Shown here piece by piece: positions 25,021 through 32,900 of a stretch of 64,000 nt of DNA; within the stretch, counting starts at the first letter, position 1; the number at the start of each line of letters is the position of its first letter. Origin of the DNA: Diaminobutyricibacter sp. McL0608 (lineage in GTDB: Bacteria; Actinomycetota; Actinomycetes; Actinomycetales; Microbacteriaceae); the NCBI RefSeq assembly GCF_039613825.1, contig NZ_CP154826.1, positions 1,488,001 through 1,552,000 on the forward strand, given 5' to 3'. Both the position numbers and the translations under genes were made by a program. The notes beneath the pieces were generated by a model. That model worked only from the letters and a program-made list of their open reading frames with translations, was not told the origin of the DNA and ran no database searches.

Positions 25021-25068
25021 GTGTGACCGCGTCGTCTTGGTATCCACGCGGATGTCCGTTATGGTTTT

Positions 25069-25755
25069 GTGATCGTGAGTAGACGAGAAGCCGAACTAGT
25101 GCCGCTCACGCCGTCCAACCCGGTCGGTGTTGCTGTCAGGCGACCGCACGTCCGTTCGCGGGCGAGCCTCTGGGTGTTCGCATTCAGTGCGGCGGTCGGC
25201 TTCCTGCTGGTGAACGTGGTCGACCCGTACTCGGGCGCGACCGCAGCCACGTTCAGTCCGACGACCTCTCGTTTCGGCACCCAGCCCATCCAGAAGATGA
25301 CTGTGGAAGGCTCATACACGACCACGGTCACGCGCGAAGCGGTCTCGGTGAAAGCGAAGCCCAAGCCGCCGCCCCCGGCTCCCACCAAGTCCACGTCGTC
25401 CAGCAGCAGCAGCGGCGGAGGCGGCGGAGCACCCGCTGCGGGCACGCCCGACCCCGGCACAGCGCAGGCGATCGGTTACAAGATGGTCCACGACCGTGGC
25501 TGGGGAGACGACCAGTACAACTGCCTCGTCGCACTCTGGAACCGCGAGTCGCACTGGAACGTGTACTCCTACAACGCGAACAGCGGCGCGTACGGCATCC
25601 CGCAGGCGCTCCCGGGCAGCAAGATGTCTTCTGCGGGTCCTGACTGGCAGACGAACCCCGCCACCCAGATCACGTGGGGCCTCGGCTACATCACCGGCCG
25701 CTACGGCACGCCGTGCGGCGCCTGGGACCACTCGCAGAGCACCGGCTGGTATTGA
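25069..25755 (+). CDS. Secreted lysozyme-like / transglycosylase-domain protein
   Basis: The 228-residue protein has a cytoplasmic N-terminus of about 33 residues, one membrane segment (residues about 34-52, LWVFAFSAAVGFLLVNVV), a Pro/Ser/Gly-rich linker (residues 100-128) and a C-terminal domain of about 90 residues. That domain has the lysozyme-like layout NCLVALWNRESHWNV (putative catalytic Glu) and GAYGIPQALPGSKM, typical of actinobacterial aggregation-promoting factor and transglycosylase-like proteins. It probably remodels peptidoglycan outside the membrane. A second in-frame GTG at 25075 is possible. TATGGT lies just upstream. Confidence 0.85.
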   Translation: MIVSRREAELVPLTPSNPVGVAVRRPHVRSRASLWVFAFSAAVGFLLVNVVDPYSGATAATFSPTTSRFGTQPIQKMTVEGSYTTTVTREAVSVKAKPKPPPPAPTKSTSSSSSSGGGGGAPAAGTPDPGTAQAIGYKMVHDRGWGDDQYNCLVALWNRESHWNVYSYNANSGAYGIPQALPGSKMSSAGPDWQTNPATQITWGLGYITGRYGTPCGAWDHSQSTGWY

Positions 25756-25791
25756 TCCGGTCGTCGATCGCTTCCCAGGCGGGTCGGCTTG

Positions 25792-25797
25792 TAGCGT
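25792..25797 (+). promoter_or_regulatory. -10 box TAGCGT of predicted leaderless promoter
   Basis: TAGCGT, six bases, then ATG at 25804. Confidence 0.55.
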
Positions 25798-25803
25798 AGG
25801 TCC

Positions 25804-27546
25804 ATGGAGATCGCGCTGATCGCTGTCGTCGGGGTCGTCACGGTCGTCGCCGTGGCCGCCTTCGCGAAACAGCTCGGCATTGCCGCGCCGCTCGTGCTCA
25901 TCGTCGTCGGCGTGGCGACGTCGTTCCTGCCCGGACTGCCGTCGCCTTTCTTCGTGCCTTCGTGGGTCATCCTGACGCTTGTCCTCCCGCCGCTGTTGTA
26001 CTCGTCCGCCGTTCAGGTGCAGCTGACGGATTTCCGGCGAAATCTCGGCACGATCTCGGCGCTGTCCGTCTTCCTGGTGATCGCGACCGCCTTCGTCGTC
26101 GGCTTCGCGCTGCACGCCGTCCTGCCGGGGCTCGATCTGGGCTCCGCCATCGCTCTGGGTGCGATCGTCAGCCCGACCGATGCGGTGGCCGCGACCTCCA
26201 TCGCCAAACGCCTCGGACTTCCGACCCGACTCGTCACCGTGCTCGAGGGCGAGAGCCTGGTGAACGACGCCTCCGCGCTCGTACTGCTGAAGGCCGCACT
26301 CGGGGCCACCGCGGCTTCTCTCAGCGCCTGGGCGATCGCTGGTGACTTCCTCTATTCGGTGGTCATCGCGGCCGGCGTCGGACTCGTTGTCGGTGTCGTC
26401 AATGTGTGGGTCCGGTCGAGGCTGAAGGATTCGGTGCTGGAGACCGCGATCTCGTTCGTCGTTCCTTTCGTCGCCTTCATCCCCGCAGAGTCGCTGGGCG
26501 CATCCGGTGTGCTCGCCGTCGTGGTCGCGGGCATCTACACCGGTCACCGGGCAGCGCATTCGTTCACCGCCCAGGCGCGACTCAGCGAGCAGATCAACTG
26601 GCGCACGATCCAGTTCCTCCTCGAGAACGGCGTATTCCTGCTGATGGGACTTCAGCTGAACACGATCATCGCGCAGGCGCAGGGCAGCATTCTGGGCGTC
26701 GGCGGTTCGTTCGCGATCGGGCTGGCTCTGTGTGTACTGCTGCTCATCATCCGTGCCCTGTTCGTCATTCCGATCATCTGGCGGCTTCGTGCGAGCCAGA
26801 AGCGCGCTCCTGAGGTTGGTGAGCGCCTCTCGGACGGCCTGGAGCGGGTGCGTACGGAACGCGAGAAGCGCCCACCGCAGGATGAGCGCACGGAACGGCG
26901 CTGGAACCGTTTCACCCGCTACCTCGAGCGTCGTGAGGCGGATGTGACAGACCTGCAGGAGCGGCCGATCGGATGGCGCGGCGGTTTCGTGCTCGTCTGG
27001 GCCGGGATGCGCGGTGTGGTGACTCTCGCGGCCGCCCAGTCGCTGCCGCAGACGGCGTACCGCTCACCGCTCATCCTGATCGCTTTCACGGTCGCGGTCG
27101 TCACGCTCCTCGTCCAGGGTGGAACCCTTCCGTGGGTGATCCGCCGACTCGACGTCACCGGTTCGGATGCCGCGGCGGACCGACGCGAACTGGCCGGACT
27201 CCTCGAGGAGATGGGCAAGGCGGGCCTCGCCGCCATCGAGCACCCCGACGATGTCGCAGAAGCCGGCCGCACCTTCGACCCGGAGGTCGTCGAGCGGGTG
27301 CGGGAGGACACGATGTTGCGCGTCGAGGCGCAGTGGGAGCGCGCAGAGCGGGAGGCGTCGGACGGCGTCGGCTTCGGGCCGCACCAGCAGTACCAGGCAC
27401 TCCGGGAGCAGGTCCTCGAGGCGGAGCGCAGTGCCCTGCTGGATGCGCGGAGCCGCGGCAGCTACTCGTCACGCGTTCTGACCCACGCCCAGCTCATGCT
27501 CGACTTCGAGGAGTCGCGCACATCCCAGCGTGACGATCAGGTCTGA
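25804..27546 (+). CDS. Na+/H+ antiporter, CPA1 family
   Basis: The 580-residue protein has a 12-segment CPA1 exchanger domain (residues 1 to about 420) and a hydrophilic C-terminal domain of about 140 residues. Diagnostic motifs are LGAIVSPTDAVAATSIAK in segment 5, VLEGESLVNDASALVLLKAAL in segment 6 (the ion-binding Asp) and VWAGMRGVVTLAAAQSLP in segment 10-11. An Arg/Glu-rich cytoplasmic loop (about residues 335-385) interrupts the membrane domain. It should exchange cytoplasmic Na+ for protons and regulate pH. ATG follows TAGCGT by six bases, so the transcript is predicted leaderless. Confidence 0.93.
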   Translation: MEIALIAVVGVVTVVAVAAFAKQLGIAAPLVLIVVGVATSFLPGLPSPFFVPSWVILTLVLPPLLYSSAVQVQLTDFRRNLGTISALSVFLVIATAFVVGFALHAVLPGLDLGSAIALGAIVSPTDAVAATSIAKRLGLPTRLVTVLEGESLVNDASALVLLKAALGATAASLSAWAIAGDFLYSVVIAAGVGLVVGVVNVWVRSRLKDSVLETAISFVVPFVAFIPAESLGASGVLAVVVAGIYTGHRAAHSFTAQARLSEQINWRTIQFLLENGVFLLMGLQLNTIIAQAQGSILGVGGSFAIGLALCVLLLIIRALFVIPIIWRLRASQKRAPEVGERLSDGLERVRTEREKRPPQDERTERRWNRFTRYLERREADVTDLQERPIGWRGGFVLVWAGMRGVVTLAAAQSLPQTAYRSPLILIAFTVAVVTLLVQGGTLPWVIRRLDVTGSDAAADRRELAGLLEEMGKAGLAAIEHPDDVAEAGRTFDPEVVERVREDTMLRVEAQWERAEREASDGVGFGPHQQYQALREQVLEAERSALLDARSRGSYSSRVLTHAQLMLDFEESRTSQRDDQV

Positions 27547-27560
27547 GACCGCGCCCGTCC

Positions 27561-27566
27561 TAGACT
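27561..27566 (+). promoter_or_regulatory. -10 box TAGACT of predicted leaderless promoter
   Basis: TAGACT, six bases, then ATG at 27573. Confidence 0.6.
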
Positions 27567-27572
27567 GAAACC

Positions 27573-27872
27573 ATGCCGCGCAGTAACCGTCCCCGAGGCC
27601 GCAAGCCCAGTCAGGACGAAGACGAGGCTCTCGACCTGTCGCGCGTGACCCAGGGCTGGCGCCGTACCGAAGTGCGCCGCGGTTTCGCCTGGAACGTCCA
27701 GCCTGTTTCGCCCGTGCAGGCTGTCAAGGTCTACGTCTGCCCGGGTTGCGGCCTCGAGATCGAGCCCGGCATCGCCCACCTCGTGACGTGGCGGGCGGAT
27801 GGGCTCATGGGCGACGCCGCCGACATCGCTGCGCGGCGACACTGGCACACGCACTGCTGGAGGATCAGTTGA
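27573..27872 (+). CDS. Small basic protein with CxxC and His/Cys C-terminus, function unknown
   Basis: The 99-residue protein starts with a basic segment (PRSNRPRGRKPSQDEDEALDL) and ends in a compact domain with VYVCPGCGLEI, AHLVTW and HWHTHCWRI. The pattern Cys-x2-Cys, His, His-x-His-x-Cys suggests one zinc site. Proteins like this are conserved in actinobacteria, often annotated loosely as ATP/GTP-binding proteins, but I see no P-loop. It overlaps the next gene through TTGA, so it is translationally coupled to the alpha/beta hydrolase. Transcription appears leaderless from TAGACT. Confidence 0.8.
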   Translation: MPRSNRPRGRKPSQDEDEALDLSRVTQGWRRTEVRRGFAWNVQPVSPVQAVKVYVCPGCGLEIEPGIAHLVTWRADGLMGDAADIAARRHWHTHCWRIS

Positions 27873-28615
27873 CGATCGAGATCAGAGGGGGAGTCGAGCT
27901 TCCTGCCCGTCGCGAGGACATCGAACTCCACACGAAGGACGGGCTCACCCTCGTGGGCGAACTCGCCTCGCCGCTCGATCGAGAACCGGTCGCCACCCTG
28001 GTGACACTGCATCCGCTTCCGACGGGCGGCGGCTTCATGGATTCGCACATCCTCCGGAAGGCGGCAGGGCGGCTGCCCGCACTCGCGGACATCGCGGTCC
28101 TTCGTTTCAACACGCGCGGCACACGATCGCCGCGCGGCACCAGCGGCGGTCAGTTCGACGGCGGAGTCGACGAACGATTGGACGTCGAGGCCGCGATGGC
28201 CTTCGTCGCTGAACGTCGGCTTCCGCATCCGTGGCTGGTCGGGTGGTCGTTCGGCACGGAGCTGGCGCTCATGTACGGTCGCGAGCTGGCCGTGGACGGA
28301 GTCATTCTGCTCTCCCCACCGCTACACCGTGCAACCCCGGCACAGCTGGCCGCGTGGGCGGGCGACAACCGGCCCATGGTCGCACTGATCCCCGAACACG
28401 ACGATTACCTGAGGCCGGCCGCTGCAGCGGAACGCTTCGCGCCCGTTCCCCAGATCGAACTCGTGAATGTCGAAGGCGGCAAGCATCTGTGGGTCGGTGA
28501 GAACCAGACGCGGCGAGTGCTGACGGAGATCGTGCGGCGGGTCAATCCGGGCGCGCTCCCGCTTCCGACCGAATGGTCGGGATCGGGCGAGGCGGAGCCG
28601 ACGCCCGACGCCTGA
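27869..28615 (+). CDS. Alpha/beta hydrolase
   Basis: The 248-residue protein has the alpha/beta hydrolase layout: the HPLPTGGGFMDSHI oxyanion region, RFNTRGTRSPRGTSGG, and the nucleophile-elbow equivalent LVGWSFGTELAL (G-x-S-x-G). The acid is likely Asp in IPEHDDYLRP and the base His in EGGKHLWVG. It resembles short-chain dienelactone-hydrolase-like or KANL3-type proteins that process small esters. The TTG start at 27869 overlaps the previous stop and has GGAGGA 8 bases upstream; an earlier in-frame start would lie wholly inside the upstream gene. The substrate is unknown. Confidence 0.86.
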   Translation: MTIEIRGGVELPARREDIELHTKDGLTLVGELASPLDREPVATLVTLHPLPTGGGFMDSHILRKAAGRLPALADIAVLRFNTRGTRSPRGTSGGQFDGGVDERLDVEAAMAFVAERRLPHPWLVGWSFGTELALMYGRELAVDGVILLSPPLHRATPAQLAAWAGDNRPMVALIPEHDDYLRPAAAAERFAPVPQIELVNVEGGKHLWVGENQTRRVLTEIVRRVNPGALPLPTEWSGSGEAEPTPDA

Positions 28616-28627
28616 GCTGCGAGCCGG

Positions 28628-29665
28628 TCAGAGCTCGTTCTGGCGCGGGATCACGACCTGCTTGATTATCAGCAGGATGGATGCGGCGAAGGGGATCGCG
28701 ATCAGCGCGCCGAGGATGCCGAGGAGCGACCCGCCCGCCAGCGCAGCGATGACGACGACCGCGCCGGGCACGGAAACGGCGCGGTTCATGATGCGCGGGC
28801 TGAGGAAGTATGCCTCGACCTGCATGTAGATGAGGTAGTAGATCGCCGCCGCCAGTGCAGTCGGCCAGCCTGAGAGCAGGCAGATGGCGACGATGATGAC
28901 GGATCCGGTGATGGTTCCGACCAAGGGGATCAACGAGAAGAAGAAGGCGATGAACGCGAGGAGGATCGGGAACTTCGCGCCGATGATCGTGAGGAAGATG
29001 GCGCTGAGGGCACCGTTCACGAGCGCGAGCGACACCTGGCCCATGACGTATTTGCCGACTGAATCGGTGATCTGGTCGGCGAGGTCGGCGAAACGGGCGC
29101 GCTTGGACGCCGGAACCAGCAGGTAGCTTGCCCGCTTGATGTTGGGCAGGGATGCGGTGAAGTAGATCGTGAGGATGATCACGACGATCACGCCGAAGAA
29201 CCCGCTCACGATGCCGAGACCCGTCTGGACGATCCCGTTGGTGATGTTTCCGACGTTGCTCTGCAGCCAGTGGACGACGTTGTTGATGTTCTCCTGGTTG
29301 ACGATCGTCGGGAACTGGTGCTGCAGGTTCTCGAACCACTTCTGGGCGTCGCCCTTCTGCACCCAGGTCACGATGCCCTGGACGAGCTGCGTGGCCTGCC
29401 CGACGGCGATCGGGACGATGGCCCAGATCAGCCCGGCGAATGCTCCGATGATGATGACCAGCACGGTCACCAGCGCGGCCCACCGGGGGAACTTACGGCG
29501 TTCGAGGAACGCGATCAGCGGCTCGATGCCGAGTGCGATGAAGAGCGCGGCTCCGATGTAGGTGAGGATCGTCGACAGTGTGACGATCGACATCAGGATC
29601 AGGAGGCCGAGGCCAACGCCCAGAGTTCCGATGAGGCCGAATCTGAACGCGTTCTGGATCTTCAT
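28628..29665 (-). CDS. AI-2E family transporter (PerM/YdiK-type permease)
   Basis: The 345-residue membrane protein has the typical profile of the family: two N-terminal segments (residues about 10-45), one near 65-90, a long soluble region (about 95-150) and four or five C-terminal segments. Family landmarks include ALGIEPLIAFLERR, the central LADQITDSVGKYVMGQ and the C-terminal VPGAVVVIAALAGGSLLGILGALIAIP. Some members export autoinducer-2, others are antiporters, so the substrate is open. It lies 17 bases downstream of the long coiled-coil gene on the same strand and is probably co-transcribed with it. Confidence 0.9.
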   Translation of the reverse strand: MKIQNAFRFGLIGTLGVGLGLLILMSIVTLSTILTYIGAALFIALGIEPLIAFLERRKFPRWAALVTVLVIIIGAFAGLIWAIVPIAVGQATQLVQGIVTWVQKGDAQKWFENLQHQFPTIVNQENINNVVHWLQSNVGNITNGIVQTGLGIVSGFFGVIVVIILTIYFTASLPNIKRASYLLVPASKRARFADLADQITDSVGKYVMGQVSLALVNGALSAIFLTIIGAKFPILLAFIAFFFSLIPLVGTITGSVIIVAICLLSGWPTALAAAIYYLIYMQVEAYFLSPRIMNRAVSVPGAVVVIAALAGGSLLGILGALIAIPFAASILLIIKQVVIPRQNEL

Positions 29666-29682
29666 CCGGACCTCCCCGTGGT

Positions 29683-32619
29683 CTAACCGTTGTTGTCCGC
29701 CGTCACCTTCTCAGCCTGCTGGAGTACACCGCGCAGGTTCTCGAAGTAGCCGGCGACGGCTTCTCGCTCGATCCTAATCTGAGCGAGCCGGTCCTCCGCG
29801 TCAGCCACGAGGCTTTCCGTGCGCTTCTCTGCATCGTCGATGAGGTCTGCTGCGCGCTTCTCGGCGGCACCGACGATCTTCCGGGCGGTCGCCTCGGCCT
29901 CCTTGCGAGCCGCCTTGACCTCGGCGCGGGCCTCGGCCTCGATCGCGTCGGCCTCCTCGCGCTTCTCAGTCGTCCGCTTGATCGCTTCGGCGAGCTGCTG
30001 GTTCGCCTCGTCCAGGTATTTCTGGGTCTGGGCGACGGCCTCCTGGTGACGGGCGAGATGCTCCTTCTCGGCTTCGTCCCGCCTCGCCTTCAACTCCACA
30101 TCCAGGTCGATGCGCGCCTGCTCGAGTTCGCGGGCTCCTGCCTGGGCGGCATCAAGGGCATCGGCGCGGACTGTAGCCAGCTCCGATCCGAGGGCGGCTT
30201 TCGCCTCCGCGCTCTCCGCCGCGAAGGCTGAGCGGGTCGAGGTGATCTCGTCTGCGAGGTCGGCGCGCGCCTGTTCGAGCTCCCGCGCCAGCTCGGCGCG
30301 CGCTTCCGACGACTGCTTCTCGAGGTCCACGCGCGCCTGCTCCGTCTCCTCAGCGAGGGCGACGCGGGTGTCCTCGGCTTCGCGAGCGAGCGCGACGCGC
30401 GTCTGCTCGCGTTCGTTCGCCAGCTCGAGCCGGACTGTCTCGCTCTCCTCGGCGAGGGTGGCCCTCGTCGTCTCGACCTCGTCGGCGAGGGCGGCCTTGG
30501 TCGTCTCGACCTCTTCTGTGAGCGCGCTCGTCTTCTTCTCGACTTCGGCCGCAAGCCGACTCTTCGTTCGCTTGACCTCGGTCGCGAGCTTGCTCTTCGT
30601 CTGCTCGACCTCGGCTCCGAGGGCGCTCTTCGTCGCGGTCACTTCGGCGGCGAGGTTCGCCTGCGTCTGCTCGACCTCGGTGGCGAGGGCGGTCTTCGTC
30701 TGGAGCACCTCGTCGGCCAGTTCGGCCCGTGCGCTGTCGACGTCGGCCGTGAGCGCGTTGCGGGTCTCCTCGACCTCGGCCGCGAGCGCGTTCTTCGTCG
30801 TGCGCACCTCGGTCTCGAGTTCCGTCTTCGTCTTCTCCACTTCGGTGGCGAGATCGGCTCTCGTCTTGTCGATGTCGGCAGCGAGAGCCGCCCGAGCGCT
30901 CGTGACGTCGTTCTCGAGTGCGGCCCGGGTGGTGCTGACTTCGTTCTCGAGCGCAGCCCTGGTCGTGTTGACTTCGTTCTCGAGTGCCGCCTTGGTGTTC
31001 GTGACTTCGTTCTCGAGTGCCGCCTTGGTGTTCTTGACCTCGTTCTCGAGTGCGGTCTTGGTCGCGGTGACCTCGGCGTAAAGCTCGGTCTTGGTCGCGG
31101 TGACCTCGGCGTCGAGCTGTGCCTTCGTCGCCGTGACCTCGGCATCCAGCTCGGCCTTCGTCGTGTTGACCTCGTTGGCGAGCTCCGCCCGGGCCGTCGT
31201 GACTTCGTTCTCGAGCTCGGACCGGGTGCTGGACACCTCATTGTCGAGGTCGGCCTTGGTCTTCTCGACCTGTGCGGCGAGGGAGGTGGTCGTCTCCTCG
31301 ACCTCCGTGGCGAGTGCGCTCCTGGTGCTGTCCACGTCGGCGGCGAGGGTGTTCTTCGTCTGCTCGACCTCGAGGACCAGTTTCCGCTTGGTCTCCTCGA
31401 CCTCGGTGGTGAGGGCGCTCTTGGTCTGTTCCACCTCGGCGGCGAGGGCACTTTTCGTCGTGGTGACCTCTGCGGCCAGGTTCGCCTGGGTCTGCTCGAC
31501 CTCGGTGGCGAGCGATGTCTTGGTCTGCAGGACCTCGTCGGCCAGGCTGCTGCGTGTCTGCACGACGTCGTCGTTCAGCGCGCTCCGGGCCTGCTCCACC
31601 TCGGCCGTGAGCGCCATGCGCGTCTGCTCGACCTCGACGGCGAGCTCCCGCTTCGTCAGTTCGACCTCGGTCTCGAGTGCGAGCTTCGTCGTATCCACCT
31701 GGTTGGTCAGGTCGGCGCGCGTCTGTGCGGTCTCACTGGCGAGGGTGGCCCGCGCCCGCTCGGTCTCGGCCGCCAGGTCTGCACGTGCCTGCCGGGTCTC
31801 GTTCGCGAGCGCCGTGCGCGCCTCGAGCGTCTCCGCGTCGAGGGTCACCCGTGTCTGCTCGATGTCTCGGGCGAGGGCCAGACGGGCCTGTTCGGATTCC
31901 TTCTCGAATGCGGCTCGCGCCGCGTAGAGGTCTGCCGTCGCCTCCGCGCGGCGCTGGTTCAGTTCGCGCTCGATGTTGTCGGCTTCTGCACGGGCTGCCG
32001 CGGCGTCCCTGGTCGCGACGACTTTGAGTTCGGCCGCCTCGCGCTCGGCTTCCGCACGCACGGCCGCGGACTCCCGCTTGCTCGTCGCACGCAGCTCCGC
32101 GGCCTCCGTGGCGACGGCGCCGCGGATTGCGGCTGCCTCGCGGACCGCATCCTGCGTGAGGGTCTCTTTGTCTTCCTTGGCCTTGGCGACGAGTTCGGCA
32201 GCCTCGATCTGCGCATCCTCGAGGGCGGTCGTCGCGCGCGCCCGAGCATCCGCGAGCACCCGCTCGGCCTGCTGCGCCGCCGCCTGCTTGATCTTGTCGA
32301 CTTCTGCGGCCACGCCGCTGCGCAGCTTCTCGGCGTCGATGTCTGCCTGGGCGATCAGGCGTGTGGACTGCTCTTCGGCGACACGAAGCGTGTTCTCGAG
32401 CTTGGTGCCCAGCCCCGAGAAGGTCGGGCTTCCGACCTCTTCGATCTCGGCATTGAGCTCCTCCACACGGATCTGGAGCCGCTTGATCTCCTTGGCCGAG
32501 TCGGAACTCTGCGTGTTCGACTTGATGAGCTCGCGACGGAGGCCCTGGATGGCCTTGTCTACCTCGTCCTTGTCGTAGCCGCGGAATACCTGCGTGAAGT
32601 TCTCGTCGTCGGTCGCCAC
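29683..32619 (-). CDS. Giant DivIVA-headed hendecad-repeat coiled-coil protein
   Basis: The 978-residue protein lacks membrane segments. Residues 8-31 hold a DivIVA-type membrane-targeting motif (FRGYDKDEVDKAI), followed by a short coiled coil, a Gly/Pro break at about 63-71 and an Ala/Glu/Arg helix. Residues 245-816 are 52 uninterrupted 11-residue units of consensus T-[KR]-x-A-L-x-x-E-V-x-x. Residues 817-978 return to an ordinary Ala/Glu/Lys coiled coil ending near GYFENLRGVLQQAE. Core spacing Leu-4-Val-3-Thr-4-Leu is a hendecad, so the rod should be almost straight rather than heptad-twisted. At 1.5 A per residue the repeat block would be about 86 nm. The GTG has AGGAG upstream. Related in idea to Streptomyces Scy/FilP scaffolds; a polar or cytoskeletal role is inference. 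Confidence 0.85.
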   Translation of the reverse strand: MATDDENFTQVFRGYDKDEVDKAIQGLRRELIKSNTQSSDSAKEIKRLQIRVEELNAEIEEVGSPTFSGLGTKLENTLRVAEEQSTRLIAQADIDAEKLRSGVAAEVDKIKQAAAQQAERVLADARARATTALEDAQIEAAELVAKAKEDKETLTQDAVREAAAIRGAVATEAAELRATSKRESAAVRAEAEREAAELKVVATRDAAAARAEADNIERELNQRRAEATADLYAARAAFEKESEQARLALARDIEQTRVTLDAETLEARTALANETRQARADLAAETERARATLASETAQTRADLTNQVDTTKLALETEVELTKRELAVEVEQTRMALTAEVEQARSALNDDVVQTRSSLADEVLQTKTSLATEVEQTQANLAAEVTTTKSALAAEVEQTKSALTTEVEETKRKLVLEVEQTKNTLAADVDSTRSALATEVEETTTSLAAQVEKTKADLDNEVSSTRSELENEVTTARAELANEVNTTKAELDAEVTATKAQLDAEVTATKTELYAEVTATKTALENEVKNTKAALENEVTNTKAALENEVNTTRAALENEVSTTRAALENDVTSARAALAADIDKTRADLATEVEKTKTELETEVRTTKNALAAEVEETRNALTADVDSARAELADEVLQTKTALATEVEQTQANLAAEVTATKSALGAEVEQTKSKLATEVKRTKSRLAAEVEKKTSALTEEVETTKAALADEVETTRATLAEESETVRLELANEREQTRVALAREAEDTRVALAEETEQARVDLEKQSSEARAELARELEQARADLADEITSTRSAFAAESAEAKAALGSELATVRADALDAAQAGARELEQARIDLDVELKARRDEAEKEHLARHQEAVAQTQKYLDEANQQLAEAIKRTTEKREEADAIEAEARAEVKAARKEAEATARKIVGAAEKRAADLIDDAEKRTESLVADAEDRLAQIRIEREAVAGYFENLRGVLQQAEKVTADNNG
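30172..31887 (-). repeat. 52 tandem 33-bp coding units (hendecad block)
   Basis: In-frame 33-base units encode residues 245-816 of the coiled-coil protein. Units 26-30 (30898-31062) are nearly identical at the DNA level. Units 11-15 (31393-31557) resemble units 36-40 (30568-30732), indicating a larger duplication of about 25 units. Confidence 0.85.
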
Positions 32620-32900
32620 TGTCTCTCCTGGTCAATTGAATGCAGGCATTCGGGGGTGGGGCGCTGCAACCGATCCGATCTTAGCCACCCGACCTGCGTG
32701 CCGCACTTGAAGGGCTTGCAGGCAACGGTTAGCGCGCTCTCAGGGTGGTCCGGTATCGTTACTTGACTTTGTTTGTTGCCGTTCAGTGGCGGTGCGTCCG
32801 CTGCAGATGGTGTGGTCCAGAACCCGATGAGGGCGACAACCGTCGTCCGGCCGCACCACGGGATCGCTCAGCGAGGACGGGCAGCACAGGAGGAGCTTTT

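Noticed and set aside
30172-31887. Tandem 33-bp repeats as a CRISPR array or minisatellite
   Set aside because: There are no spacers. The units are contiguous, in frame and under coding constraint, so they belong to the coiled-coil gene.
30110-31927. Ser/Ala-rich open frames antisense to the coiled-coil gene
   Set aside because: They mirror the 33-bp repeat on the other strand and have no ribosome site or independent conservation.
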